From Patiria miniata (taxonomy: Eukaryota; Echinodermata; Asteroidea; Valvatida; Asterinidae): a stretch of 64,000 bases of DNA. The notes under the pieces are model-generated. The model was not told the DNA's origin. It made no database searches and was given only the letters and a program-made list of their open reading frames with translations. The first letter of the stretch is position 1, and each line of letters starts with the position of its first letter. Position numbers and translations under genes: made by a program. Of the stretch, positions 37,406 through 47,900 are shown piece after piece. The stretch spans positions 16,915,334-16,979,333 of the forward strand of contig NW_024037074.1 in the NCBI RefSeq assembly GCF_015706575.1. Reading direction: 5' to 3'.

Positions 37406-40400
37406 CTACGTAAGAGACAGAGCACCCTCGTTGCGCTTATGGAAGAACGCTTTCCCAGCCTCGTACGTACTGATCATCATCGCGCAAGCTGGGGTCACTT
37501 TGGCAATGCGAGGGGAAATACCTGTGGGGAAAAAAAAAATAATTACGAAGTGTCCAGATATGTACACACTGTCTTGAACAGTTTTGCTGTTATCATTTTA
37601 ATGAACATCACTGGTTCCGCAGACATTTGGTGTGGATTCCAAGCTCAAGTTGTTCAAGTATCCCTTTTAATAAACAAATTTCTTCCTTTCTATAAACGAA
37701 TCTGCACACGTGATCACTGTACATTCACGAGGCCAAATTCAATGGGAAACCATTGTGCACGCTATTGTACAAAGCAACTGCCCCTCTGATGGATTATCTC
37801 AATAAAAGCTAGTACAATGCATTCACCATTGAAGGGGGCCTTCGCGATAGAAATGATAGTGTGCCGGGATTGTTCCATACATACCTGCGAAAAGGCCTCT
37901 GAATCCCCTCTCTGCATAGAGTCTCTGCATGATATGCCATGTCGAGGAGGCGCGGTAACTGGAATCTTTTTCTGTTTTTTTTTCAAAGAAAAATTTAAAG
38001 ATGAAGTTTTATAAGTATTAAAAAATGCCTTTATTTCTCAACAACAAAAAAGTGTGGCGAAATATGTGGCCAGGTTCCTCACTACTGTACATCAATAAAG
38101 ACGTGGTAAAAAGCAAACTAACTTTAAAAAAAAAAAAAAAAAATGTTTTTGGATACTGGAATAATGCTACCAGTTGTTCAAAAAAATTGTAATTAAAATA
38201 TCTTACTGGTATTGAACATGGCTTCTCCGAGTTCTATTTGTCGGTGTGTCTTCACGACATCAAACGGAGAGGTAAGAACAGCTGCAACCTATAACAAACG
38301 ACAAAATAAAATTAAGTATTATTTTTATCAACCCAAGTAGAGCCTTCTTAAACCTTCTAAAAACCATGAAATTGTGTACTAATTAACTGCACCTATTGTT
38401 TTCAGTACTTGAACAAAAATCTGAACATCAACATGCCCGTAAAATAAGTGTGTCGACAAATCCGAATTGTGCACAAGGTTGGAATCGGACCAGGGTCACC
38501 AGAACTGAAGGAGAGAAATGTACCCGACTGTAATTCTCTTGAATCTTTATGAGTAGTGCTCAAATCATTTGTTTGTTTTTTGGGGGGTTAATTCACACGA
38601 TTCAAGCCATTCTTGTCCATATTTATTTTCCTGACCTTTGGAGGGATATTTTTGACAACTTGTTGAAGCATGAAATAAGTCTTACCGTTCCTGACACAGC
38701 ACCGGCCAGAAATGATGCCAAGAACGTTGGCTCCTTCCGATGGTATTTCAGACAGACTCTGGCCTTCATGTACTCGTAGCTGACCCATAGAATCACTGTG
38801 TAAAATAAAACACAATCACTCAAATTAACCATCAAAGATACAGACAAGTATCGACAATCAACAAGATATCGCCTGAAGTCATAATCAATCACGGTGAAAC
38901 TATTCATAATGATAAACAAAGAAATTGACTGTTTGAACCTACATCTTACTAACATTGCCCTGTCGCGGAACTAGTCGATTTCATGACTTCTGACTAGTGC
39001 CCCATGGTTAAAGACATTGAAAAATAACTGGGAGACTGCCAATACAGGGCTGAATAACTCAGAAGAGCGCATGTTTTTTTGAGATTGAAGGTTCAGATCC
39101 AACACCAGTCAATTTCTTTACTCTACCAAGTAATGAGTAAAAATGAAACTATGGCAGATTATTTGATGCATAATTCTCTGCATAATTTCCAGTATCACTT
39201 CAATAAAAATACAAATTTAATGACTGATCCAAACCCGGTGAGAATTTCAGTGACAGCTGCAAGTCTTACTTGAGAATGGAACGTCCCTCAGAAGTGTGGG
39301 ACCCAGACCCCTCCACAGCGACAACCAGCCTTCGTCCTGTATGGCCGTCCTGATGCAACTGACCAATTCGTTGTAGGTCAAAGGTCGAGACTGCATCTTG
39401 GTCCGTACCAACTCCAACGGGGAGATGACAGTAACTGCAAAAACTGGCGGGACAAATCATTTTTATTAATATGACAATACAGAGCACAATGCTTAAGGAA
39501 TTTGTGAATGAAGAGCACAGGATGCTCTATCCGCTCCGTTCACAAGTACCCCCTCACCGGCAAACTAAGTACAGTTGGGGGTGACCGACCGACGCCATCT
39601 TGCCTTACTGCAATTTTGCTGCGACGCGCGGCCATACCACTGCATGTACATAGTACAAATCCCCTGGTGTACGTGCGTCACACACAAGGAACGGTGCGCG
39701 TCAACCAGCTAAATGTCCCGCCCATGGGATGTCGTTGCTAGGTAAAAGGGCGCCCTCTTTCGTTGGCGCACGGAGCCCATAGCCTAACAAAGGCATGCGT
39801 ACAGCACAAATATTTTGCTTGTTCACGTATTCTGTTCGATCACCAGCTAAGGTGCTTAGCTGAAAAAGGGGTTACCAGCTACAACGTCAATTGATTCATG
39901 CTGCTTGGGACTGGCTCCCCGCTGTTCTCGCTTAGCAAAGAATTTGGCTTACCTCTGGCTAACCCGCCGCTTGCCATGGGTATCAGCATACTAGACTTGC
40001 CATTCTGGTAACCCATCCACTCCTTCAGCTGGTCATAGCATGTGTAGTAGAGAACCGTGGCTGGTACTGCCATTAGCCTAAAAGATATACAATACAATAC
40101 AATATTTTACATGCAAAATATTAATTTTCAAAAATTTCCACAAACCCGAAAGTCCACAGATATTCATTATTTGTACTCCCTTCCTCAATCTTAACTAAAG
40201 GGATGGTCCTCCTAAATATTTCTGCCTGTGTTGTAGTCGAGTTTATCAGAAATCCATACAAGTCCAGTCACAAGTAGATCACAAGTCAATGCACAAGTCC
40301 AGTCACAAGTAACAGTGGATGAACAGTTTTGGAGGAGTACCTTCGTCAAATCTCGTTTGAATAGCTTGTGAGTTGACTTGGGACTGGAGGACTTGTGATG

Positions 40401-42515
40401 GACTCAAGTATAACATTGATTTCATCCCAGTTTAAGCAACAATATCATTAAGCATCTAAACACACATTAAAACCCTAACCCCCGAAGGGTTCCTCAGGAC
40501 TACCTTGATAAATCCAACAGAGTCCAACGGTTACTTCCTGCTCAATCCAACAGAATCCAACTGTGCCTAATTTTTAGTTGCCTGCTGGATCCAACAGAGT
40601 CCAACTTGGTGTTATATATCAGTACCCAACAGAATCCAACACTGAATATGTACATGTACATTTGTACAAGGGATTTACTGCTCAATCCAACAGGCTCCAA
40701 CGGGTATATGATATAGTTGGATCCTGCTGGATTCAGCAGGGTTAGGGTTAAATTTGTTGGATATCTTACAGTGTTGGAGGAAGTCCACTCCACAGCTTGG
40801 AAATTCCTTCATTTTTCGCTATTTTGAACATGGCATCCTGAAGAAAAGAGAAAAAAACAAAGAAAGAAAATGTGTTTTAATAACAAACCTAACCAGAAAA
40901 ATATTTTCCACAAACCACAAATTTCTTAGGTTCCATTACCTTTACTATTCTTTGAAAGCAGCCTAAATCCACCAAAATCCAACACAGCAACGATACACTT
41001 TTTAAAAAATGGAAAACCAAGGCTCTCCTCAAGTAACAGTATCGGGGTTTTGAAGTCCGGAATCTGTCAAATTCCAACAGATCTGGTGTTGGAATTTGAC
41101 AGATTTTGGAGGGTCAAGGATGAATGAAATTCGCTGGACAGCAATACTTACCACTGTTCCATTGAACTGGCCAGGCCTTTTGTACCATGGGGCGATTGTC
41201 GTGATAACCGGTTCTTTCCCATTTATGCACGTGCAGATGTGATCCATCAAACCGTTGCAGTATAAAAAACATTGACCTGTTGGCAAAGTAATTAATAGGA
41301 AATGTTTAAAAATTGTACTCTATATGATCTGGTTGAATTGGCTCATTATTAAGACTCTGAAAACTCAATGAAGGTCAGTCATTGCAAACGTGTTGAAAAG
41401 ACATGAATCTGGGACTGAGAAACATTTTCAATGTACTTTGAAAATGCACTTGACTATCTATAGACTCTGTACACAACCAAAAAAGTGGCGCCTGGATACT
41501 ACGTTCTTTCCCAATGAAAATGGTACGAGGCAATTTTAGTCCAACATGACTATTCCGCGAAGCTAGTCTGAAAATGTGGGACTATCTGTTTGTCTCTCCC
41601 CCCCCCCCCCCCCAAATTAGTTTACTATAGTCATGCTATCTGATAGTAGCGGGTATAACCGATCACTTTTTTGTATGAGGCTAACATTCCATCACACAAA
41701 ATAGTGATCTGATGTGACCGTTGACACATACTCACCGCTGGCCATTGGTTTCATCTGAGTCTGCAGTCGGATCTTCACAACATCCAGAGGGGTCACTGAG
41801 GCACAAAATGTGGGGAAACAAAAAATAATTTCTGAAAGTGTAAAAACTATCTACAGTACATACAAAACACAAGAATTTTTGCATGTCATGTTAATTTTCA
41901 TAAATTAGGACTTTTTTTTTTCAGTCCTCTTGAACACTTGTCACAATTTTCAAGCCAAAATTTCTGTCTTAACTAAGCCCAATACCCTTCTACCCAATTC
42001 TTATGTATGTTAAAAACAACACTGGAAGACCGGTGGGCCATAATGGGACAGAGGGACCCCCCCCCCTCCTCTCTTTTGTGTTATGCATTATGCTAATAAT
42101 CTCAGGGGTTCTTTTGAGATATCTGGGGGACTAGGCAGGTAGCATTAGTTTAGGGTGTGTATATGGTATAACTCCCCCCCCCCCATGCCCCCACCCCTCA
42201 ACTTTTTTCAATGAATTGAACCTAGGCCTAGTCTAGTCGATTTCCATTGTTTTTTTGTGTGGATTATTGATGCCCTCAATCATTACGCATTTCATTTTCA
42301 CTAATTAAATAACAAATTCTGGGCCTTTGCTCACTGAATAATGCCGTCAGAAAGGCTCCAGTTCCAGACGATACCATCTGCTGTACCGGTGTCAGCGGCG
42401 GTAGGTGCTGAGGCGGGCCTGCGGCTACCGCGGGCCTACCGCTTACATCATCATCACAACGGGCAGCAGCCACGGAGCCTCTCGGCTCGGAATGCCCGTC
42501 ATTCTCACGCGGCAT
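37406..42515 (-). CDS. SLC25A40-like: Mitochondrial carrier SLC25A39/40, copy 1, 10 exons
   Basis: Inner-membrane carrier; vertebrate SLC25A39/40 import glutathione into mitochondria. Exons in order: 42515-42335, 41795-41736, 41276-41152, 40837-40770, 40077-39953, 39434-39270, 38795-38686, 38288-38207, 37971-37885, 37521-37406. Total 1119 nt, 372 aa (human about 338-359). Six-helix carrier with three signature motifs: PLDVVK (63-68), PLELVR (192-197) and PFDVVK (286-291). The matrix loop has four cysteines C83, C87, C95, C97 in [17 protein letters not shown], matching the cysteine loop of SLC25A39. Helix words [17 protein letters not shown] and LRDVPFS fit SLC25A40. The start at 42515 follows an in-frame TGA and gives a roughly 45-residue leader before [13 protein letters not shown]. 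Exon 9 uses the acceptor aaacag (37972-37973, minus); the nearer ttccag would break the frame. Confidence 0.93.
37740..37850. mobile_element. Short MITE ending in CCATTGAAGGGGGCC (copy A)
   Basis: About 110 bp homologous to 58708-58819 in inverted orientation: ttcaatgggaaaccattgtg near one end, and ccattgaagggggcct at the other. The interior shares 'gcacgctattgtacaaagca' and 'gctagtacaatgc' with the second copy in diverged form. It lies 35 bp from carrier exon 9. The homology runs a little beyond the right end (aatgatagtgtgccgggatt), so the true element may be longer. Confidence 0.65.
39521..39607. repeat. Dispersed GTTCACAAGTACCCCC repeat, copy A
   Basis: About 87 bp that match 63916-64000 with few differences: gttcacaagtaccccctcac, then agtacagttgggggtgaccg and gccat(c/a)ttgcct. 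It holds an internal inverted pair (accccctcacc / ggggtgacc). It lies in a carrier intron (between exons 5 and 6), followed by CpG-rich sequence to about 39780. Confidence 0.85.
40256..40400. repeat. ACAAGTC-type degenerate repeat
   Basis: Words acaagtccagtcacaagtag, atcacaagtcaatgcacaag and tccagtcacaagtaac, then gacttgggactgg and acttgtgatggact in the opposite sense. This is the same motif family as 30011-30211 and 46620-46870. Confidence 0.7.
40480..40760. repeat. TCCAACAGARTCCAAC degenerate repeat
   Basis: At least six copies of tccaacaga(g/a)tccaac-like words, with one inverted copy (gttggatcctgctggattca) near 40717, in the carrier intron between exons 4 and 5. Related words recur at about 40970-41110, 56225-56245 and 60010-60130. 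Confidence 0.75.
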
Positions 42516-42792
42516 ACTGGCTCAAAAGAGCCGCTTAAGGCCTGAAAAGGGCTCACTTTCAGTTCTTGAGACGTTCAGTCTTGCATTGGTATGAGTTACG
42601 GTACTGGCTGGTAAACACAATGCAGAAATTTTGGACGGCGATGAATTACACAATTAAGAAAAACTGCATCATTCCCCCACGTCCCACATGACACACGTTG
42701 GATAGGATCATGGATAGGATATATGATAACATGCGATGAAGTGCGCCACCTTGCGGCAAGACTCGTCGTAACAAAAATCATACCCTTTTGTG

Positions 42793-43079
42793 GTTGAAAA
42801 GTTAAAGTTGGGGTCATATTTTTATATTTCACTATAGTCACATTAAAACATCATCATTCGCATTAAATTGATTCATCTTCGATTTTAGTGATCATTTATT
42901 GAACAAAACATGAAAATCCATACTGTAAGTTTAGGTTGAAAAGTTTGTAAGAGTTGGGGTCATATTTTTATCTTTCATTAAAGTCACATTAAAACAACAT
43001 AATACGCATTAAATTGATTTATCTTCCATTTTATTGATCATTTAATGAACAACACATGAAAATCCATATTGTAAGTTTA
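42793..43079. repeat. Tandem duplication of a ~143-bp segment
   Basis: Two head-to-tail copies (about 42793-42933 and 42934-43079) share gttgaaaagtt, gttggggtcatatttttat, gtcacattaaaac, cgcattaaattgatt, gatcattta and catgaaaatccatactgtaa (second copy: atattgtaa). About 88 per cent identical by eye. They lie between the two carrier genes. Confidence 0.9.
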
Positions 43080-44907
43080 CAAAAATGCACTTGGCCTTTA
43101 ACAATGTAGGAAACATTTAAATATCCAAAAACCTTTCAGGGTGGCAGAAATTAAATTTACTGTTATCTGTATGGTCTTTAATGAAGCACATTTTTAAGGT
43201 ATTGCCATTTGAAGTTCTAATACATGAACCCATTTTTTGAAGTAGGTAAAGCTTCAATAAACATGACTGAATAATATGAAATTGAATTTTGCCTGTTTAA
43301 CAAGCAAAATCACAGAAAACAAAAGGTATTGATTTATAACAACACCTTACATTCAGAGCACCTTGCAGCAAAAATAATCATACAAGAAAAACATGCAAGT
43401 TTAATTACAAACGTAACAAGGAAAGAAATCATTTACAATTATTACTGTTAATTGCAACAAATGATGTCAAAATTCTTTGGTGATCTGTATGTTCACTACT
43501 CTTAGGAAAATCATAGGGAGTAGTGTGCTCCAGTCGTAAATATGCACAAAATAGTTGCACCCATAGGATAAAAAAACATGTTTTGAAATAATAACTATTC
43601 ATAATAACTATTCATAATAATAACCTGTTCCCAAATGAAGTTTCCTTTAAAACAAAATTAATCTTCAAACCCTGCTTGAACTATGAAAAAAAAACTTAAA
43701 TGAAAATTGCAGTCCTTTTTTAAGGAGTAAAGTCAAGCTCAATTAACAATATATATACATAAGGAAACACCATATTGGTACACAGGTTTCCCAAGCAACT
43801 ACAGACCACTTGTAATTCCTTGTAGATCAAAAGATAAAAGACTGTTTGAAAAGTTCTTCAGAATTAATATCAAGTTTAAAGCAGCATGCAGTACAGTTTC
43901 TATATCAAACTTATTTACAATGAAAAGCCTTTTGAGCACACACAGTCACTTCAGCTAATCACATAGTAAGGAAAGCGAAAAATCTTTGTTTATATAATAA
44001 TGCCACAAATTTCAATATCTTTGTCAGGAAAGGATGAAATATTGCAAAGTGAAATATTTCACAAACTGAAACATGGATTTTTTCCCCCGTTACAAACTGT
44101 TTTGGTCAGAACTCTTCCTAATTGCTTGTCATTCATTGAAATTGTTTCTTTAATCAGTACTGTTTTGACTCTTGAGGTAAATTGCACTAACTTTTTGGAA
44201 ACCCTTGAAATCTTTTCAATTTGCAGTCAGCTGGTGTTCTATATTCATTCTTACAGAACATCTGCCAAGACAATGCCCAATATCAAAAACACAAACAATG
44301 CAACAATGATTCAACAAGTTAAAAAATGCCTTGAAAATCCCAACTGTTCTAACGGTGAGCTGTTCCAAGCATTGTTGAACACAATTAAGCTAACAGATAC
44401 CCACGTCACTAACAATAAGGTTGCAAATTCACTGGCACAGAATAACTATAAAAGTAACAAAGTTCGAAAAAGCTTCAAAGCAGCGAAATATGTACAAATC
44501 ATTACTACAAAAACACCAAAACAGTTCCAAAAAGTTGATACATATTCACTGTTTTTACTGTCTCACAGTTTACCAACTGCACTCGTTTCTGCATGCAGGG
44601 ATCGTCACATCATGTCGCCCATTCAGCAATTAAAATAAGTGTGCATTTGGTTTTTCGGAAGCATCTATAAGTCAGCATCTTGTAATGTGAAATTTAACAT
44701 TTAGACTCATCACAAATGAAGTAAATGTCGCATACCTAGTGGAGGACTTTCTATTCATATTCACTGGTTAATTCTGACTTTTTGAAGTGCCAATTTCTTT
44801 TCGTACTTCTCTTCGTGGGAAGTGTCAACTTTTCCTCGGTGATTTTCGGGTAGCTCGTTGTCAAGGTTCATAGGTCGATGACCTTTTTCACCAACAGGGT
44901 TCAAAGG
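43080..44907. other. Between the two carrier genes; 3' UTR side of copy 2
   Basis: AT-rich. As copy 2 runs leftward, its 3' UTR lies here. Apart from the 212-codon plus-strand ORF at 44000-44638 nothing coding is visible. Confidence 0.5.
44000..44638 (+). CDS. Unrecognised 212-codon ORF antisense to the carrier 3' flank
   Basis: The longest uninterrupted ORF in the window that is not part of a recognised exon: ATG at 44000, stop at 44636-44638. I do not recognise the protein. The first half is hydrophobic (for example SFIEIVSLISTVLTL), followed by an Asn/Lys/Gln-rich middle and a hydrophobic end (LFLLSHSLPTALVSA). No signal peptide or known motif is evident. It has no nearby promoter, overlaps the probable 3' UTR of the leftward carrier gene and is as AT-rich as its surroundings, so chance is a serious possibility. 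Confidence 0.2.
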   Translation: MPQISISLSGKDEILQSEIFHKLKHGFFPPLQTVLVRTLPNCLSFIEIVSLISTVLTLEVNCTNFLETLEIFSICSQLVFYIHSYRTSAKTMPNIKNTNNATMIQQVKKCLENPNCSNGELFQALLNTIKLTDTHVTNNKVANSLAQNNYKSNKVRKSFKAAKYVQIITTKTPKQFQKVDTYSLFLLSHSLPTALVSACRDRHIMSPIQQLK

Positions 44908-47900
44908 TCAGTAACCCCTTTCCAAGTTGTGCTTCCGGAAGTACGAGATGAAGCACTCGTAGGTTGTAATGAGAATGGCACTGGAGGGCGCCCCTTTGCA
45001 GATGCGCGGCACGGTGCCTGTAAAAACGAATCAATCAATTGCATTTCATTTCTTTTTGTGACAAAATAATTTCTAGTGTACTTTAGGATTAAAAATTTGG
45101 CACCATTCAATGCTCTTACACATTTCATAATGTTTTGAGGGGGAAAACTTTCACTGTCATCAATTTTCTTAAGTTTTAGTTGCAATTTTTGTTTAATGAA
45201 AAAGTTAGTTCAAGCATGACTCAATCAATACATTTCTGTCGTACGTGACCAATAAGAATTGATCATTTGCACTGCCGCCATGTTTGAGGTGTGTGGTTTT
45301 GTTCCACTGGGGTGCGCATGAGTTAACTGCTCGTGCATTATGTTACCGAATTAGCATAAAAATACACACCTCAAAGATGGCTGCCAAATGCAAATTGTCT
45401 ATACATTAAGAAAATGTCACAATGGTTGCAGGACTTACCGGCAAAGAGCCCCTTCATTCCAGCTTCGGCAAAGATTGTCCGCATGATAGCCCAGCTATTG
45501 GTCTTGCATTTTGGAATGACTGCACAAATAGAAAACAAACATTTGCCATGAGTTAAAACCAATTTTTCATTTTTTTTTTGATAATTACTCGGTGATTTAA
45601 TATCTCGGTGATTTAATATCTCACAATGAATAACAGTTTGGCTAAGCAGGCTTACGTTTGTAATTTAGGTTTTTTTTGGCCCAAAATCATGTGGTATGCC
45701 ATGCTGTTTACAAACCAAGAATATTGGACCTTTGAAATGTGAGCAAAAATTGAAATTTTGTCTTGGAAAAACGGGTTACATACACATTAGTGTTTCTGAA
45801 GTTTAAATTTAAGATACTTACCGGTGGGTGCAGATGCTTTTCCAATGGTGATTTGTTTCTGGGTTTTGACGACATCAAATGGTGTGGACACAATTGCAGC
45901 CAGCTAAACAAAAAGAGAAAGAAAAACAATGCAAAGTAAACTAAGCTCCTTTTGTTCCACTTATTCCAATTTGCATATAAGTTAAGTGAAATTTGCATAC
46001 TGGTAAAATGATTGGCTAAAAGTAAGTTTGCTTATTTGCATATTGTTAAATGATTGGCTAAAAGCAAGTTTGCTCATTTGCATATTGGTTAAACGATTGG
46101 CTAAAAGCAAGTTTGCTCATTTGCATATTGGTTAAATGATTGGCTAAAAGCAAGTTTGCTCATTTGCATATTGGTTGAATGATTGGCTAAAAGTAAGTTT
46201 GCTCATCTGCATCATCAGCAACAGTCAGTGGAACAATACAGGCCGGCTAATTTCCAAACACTAATGTGAGGAATTAGATTTTGCTGACATAGTGCAATAG
46301 TAAATATTTTAGATAATATATAACATTTGTTTCGAAGCAATTATTTCCGATTTTCAGATAATCTGATTTTTGCTATACTTACAACTCCAGATGCAGCGCC
46401 AGCCCAGAATGTCATGGCAACCGTTGGGTCAGTGGTGTTGCAAACCTTGCACAATTCAGCCTTCAAGAGTTCGTAGTTGGTCCAGTACAGCACTGTAGGG
46501 TGTCGAGGAGAATTCAATCATAACAAAAAATTAGAAGTAGGACAGTCAAGATTTGGCAGTCCTTACAAATCTTGAAACAAAGGGGATAAAAGTATCAGAA
46601 ACTTTGCCCATCCCAATTCATCATAAAAAGTCTTCACAACTCCTCACAAGTCGGTCACAAGTCCTCACAAGTCAATCACAAGTCCTCTCAAGTCCTGAAA
46701 AGTCCTCACAAGTCAATCACAAGTCCTCACAAGTCCTCCAGACTCGATTCAAGTCAAAACCATTCAAACAATCTGTGATGAAAGCAGTCCTTTGTTCATC
46801 CAATGTTGCTGTTGGGACTGGACTTGTGAAAGGACTTGTGACGTACTTTAGACCGGACTTGCGATGGACTAGACCACAACACTGCCAGAGAGGAAAATCT
46901 TGCCTGCATACATGACGTCCCGACTGAGCATAGGGCCAAGACCCCTCCACAGGGACGACAGACCTTCAGTCTTGATGGCCTGGCGAAGGCAGCGCATCAG
47001 TTGGGCGTACGAGGTGGGCTCTGCCTGCATCTTGGTGCGGATCATCTCAATCGGGCTGATGGTCGTCACGGAGACAGCTACAATATGAAAGGGAAAAAAT
47101 GTTTTTTTTTATTTTTTTAAAGAAAAGTACCCCCCCCCCCCCAAAAAAATTATCCAAAATTAAAAATGTAAGTTCTGCAGTTTAATCGTACAGTTAATTA
47201 GAGTGTATATAAATTTATTTTAATCATTTTCTTAAGAAAAACATTAAAGACAAATTACCTCTTGCAGTACCACTTGCAGACAGAGTGATGAGAAAGCTGT
47301 TCTTGTCTGTGCGGCCCTTTTGGAAACCCATCGCCGACTTCAGTTTCTCGTAGACGGAGAAATAGATCACATTGGATGGGATACGCATCAGTCTGCAACA
47401 AAACCATGCAAGATATTTTATTTAAAAATGTGCAATAAATATTGTAAGAAAGAAACTACCACATTCTGCAGCACACAGGTAGACCCCAATGTTGTACAAA
47501 AAGGCTGTTTTTAAATCAGAAATCGAGAATTGGAAGAGAGTGTGTTCAAACTTACAGGGCAGGAGTAAGGCCACTCCACAGTCTGTTCAAGCCCTCACTT
47601 CGGACAATCTTTGCAAAGGCATCCTGAAAACAAAACAAAAACAAACATTTCACTTAAGAGCCATTCCTGAAAAAAAAAAAAGAATTCGACAACTTATATG
47701 AAGCATTATTTTTAAATGATGTCAACATTTAAAAGCAGTGTTGTCAGCATTTAAAAAATATCCGAAATTGAGGTCGCCACTTCCAATCAATATATATGTA
47801 GTCTGGATTTGCTAAGGCCAAAAAAAAAAAGTCTCCGGTTTCTGGTATGCGCGCGCGTCGCCGCAGCCATGCGCGTTGGCAAAATGAAAAAGGTTTTTTT

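Noticed and set aside
46553..46915. Ser/Gln-rich ORF with SQVL repeats
   Set aside because: Frame through the ACAAGTC minisatellite in a carrier intron, running antisense into exon 6.
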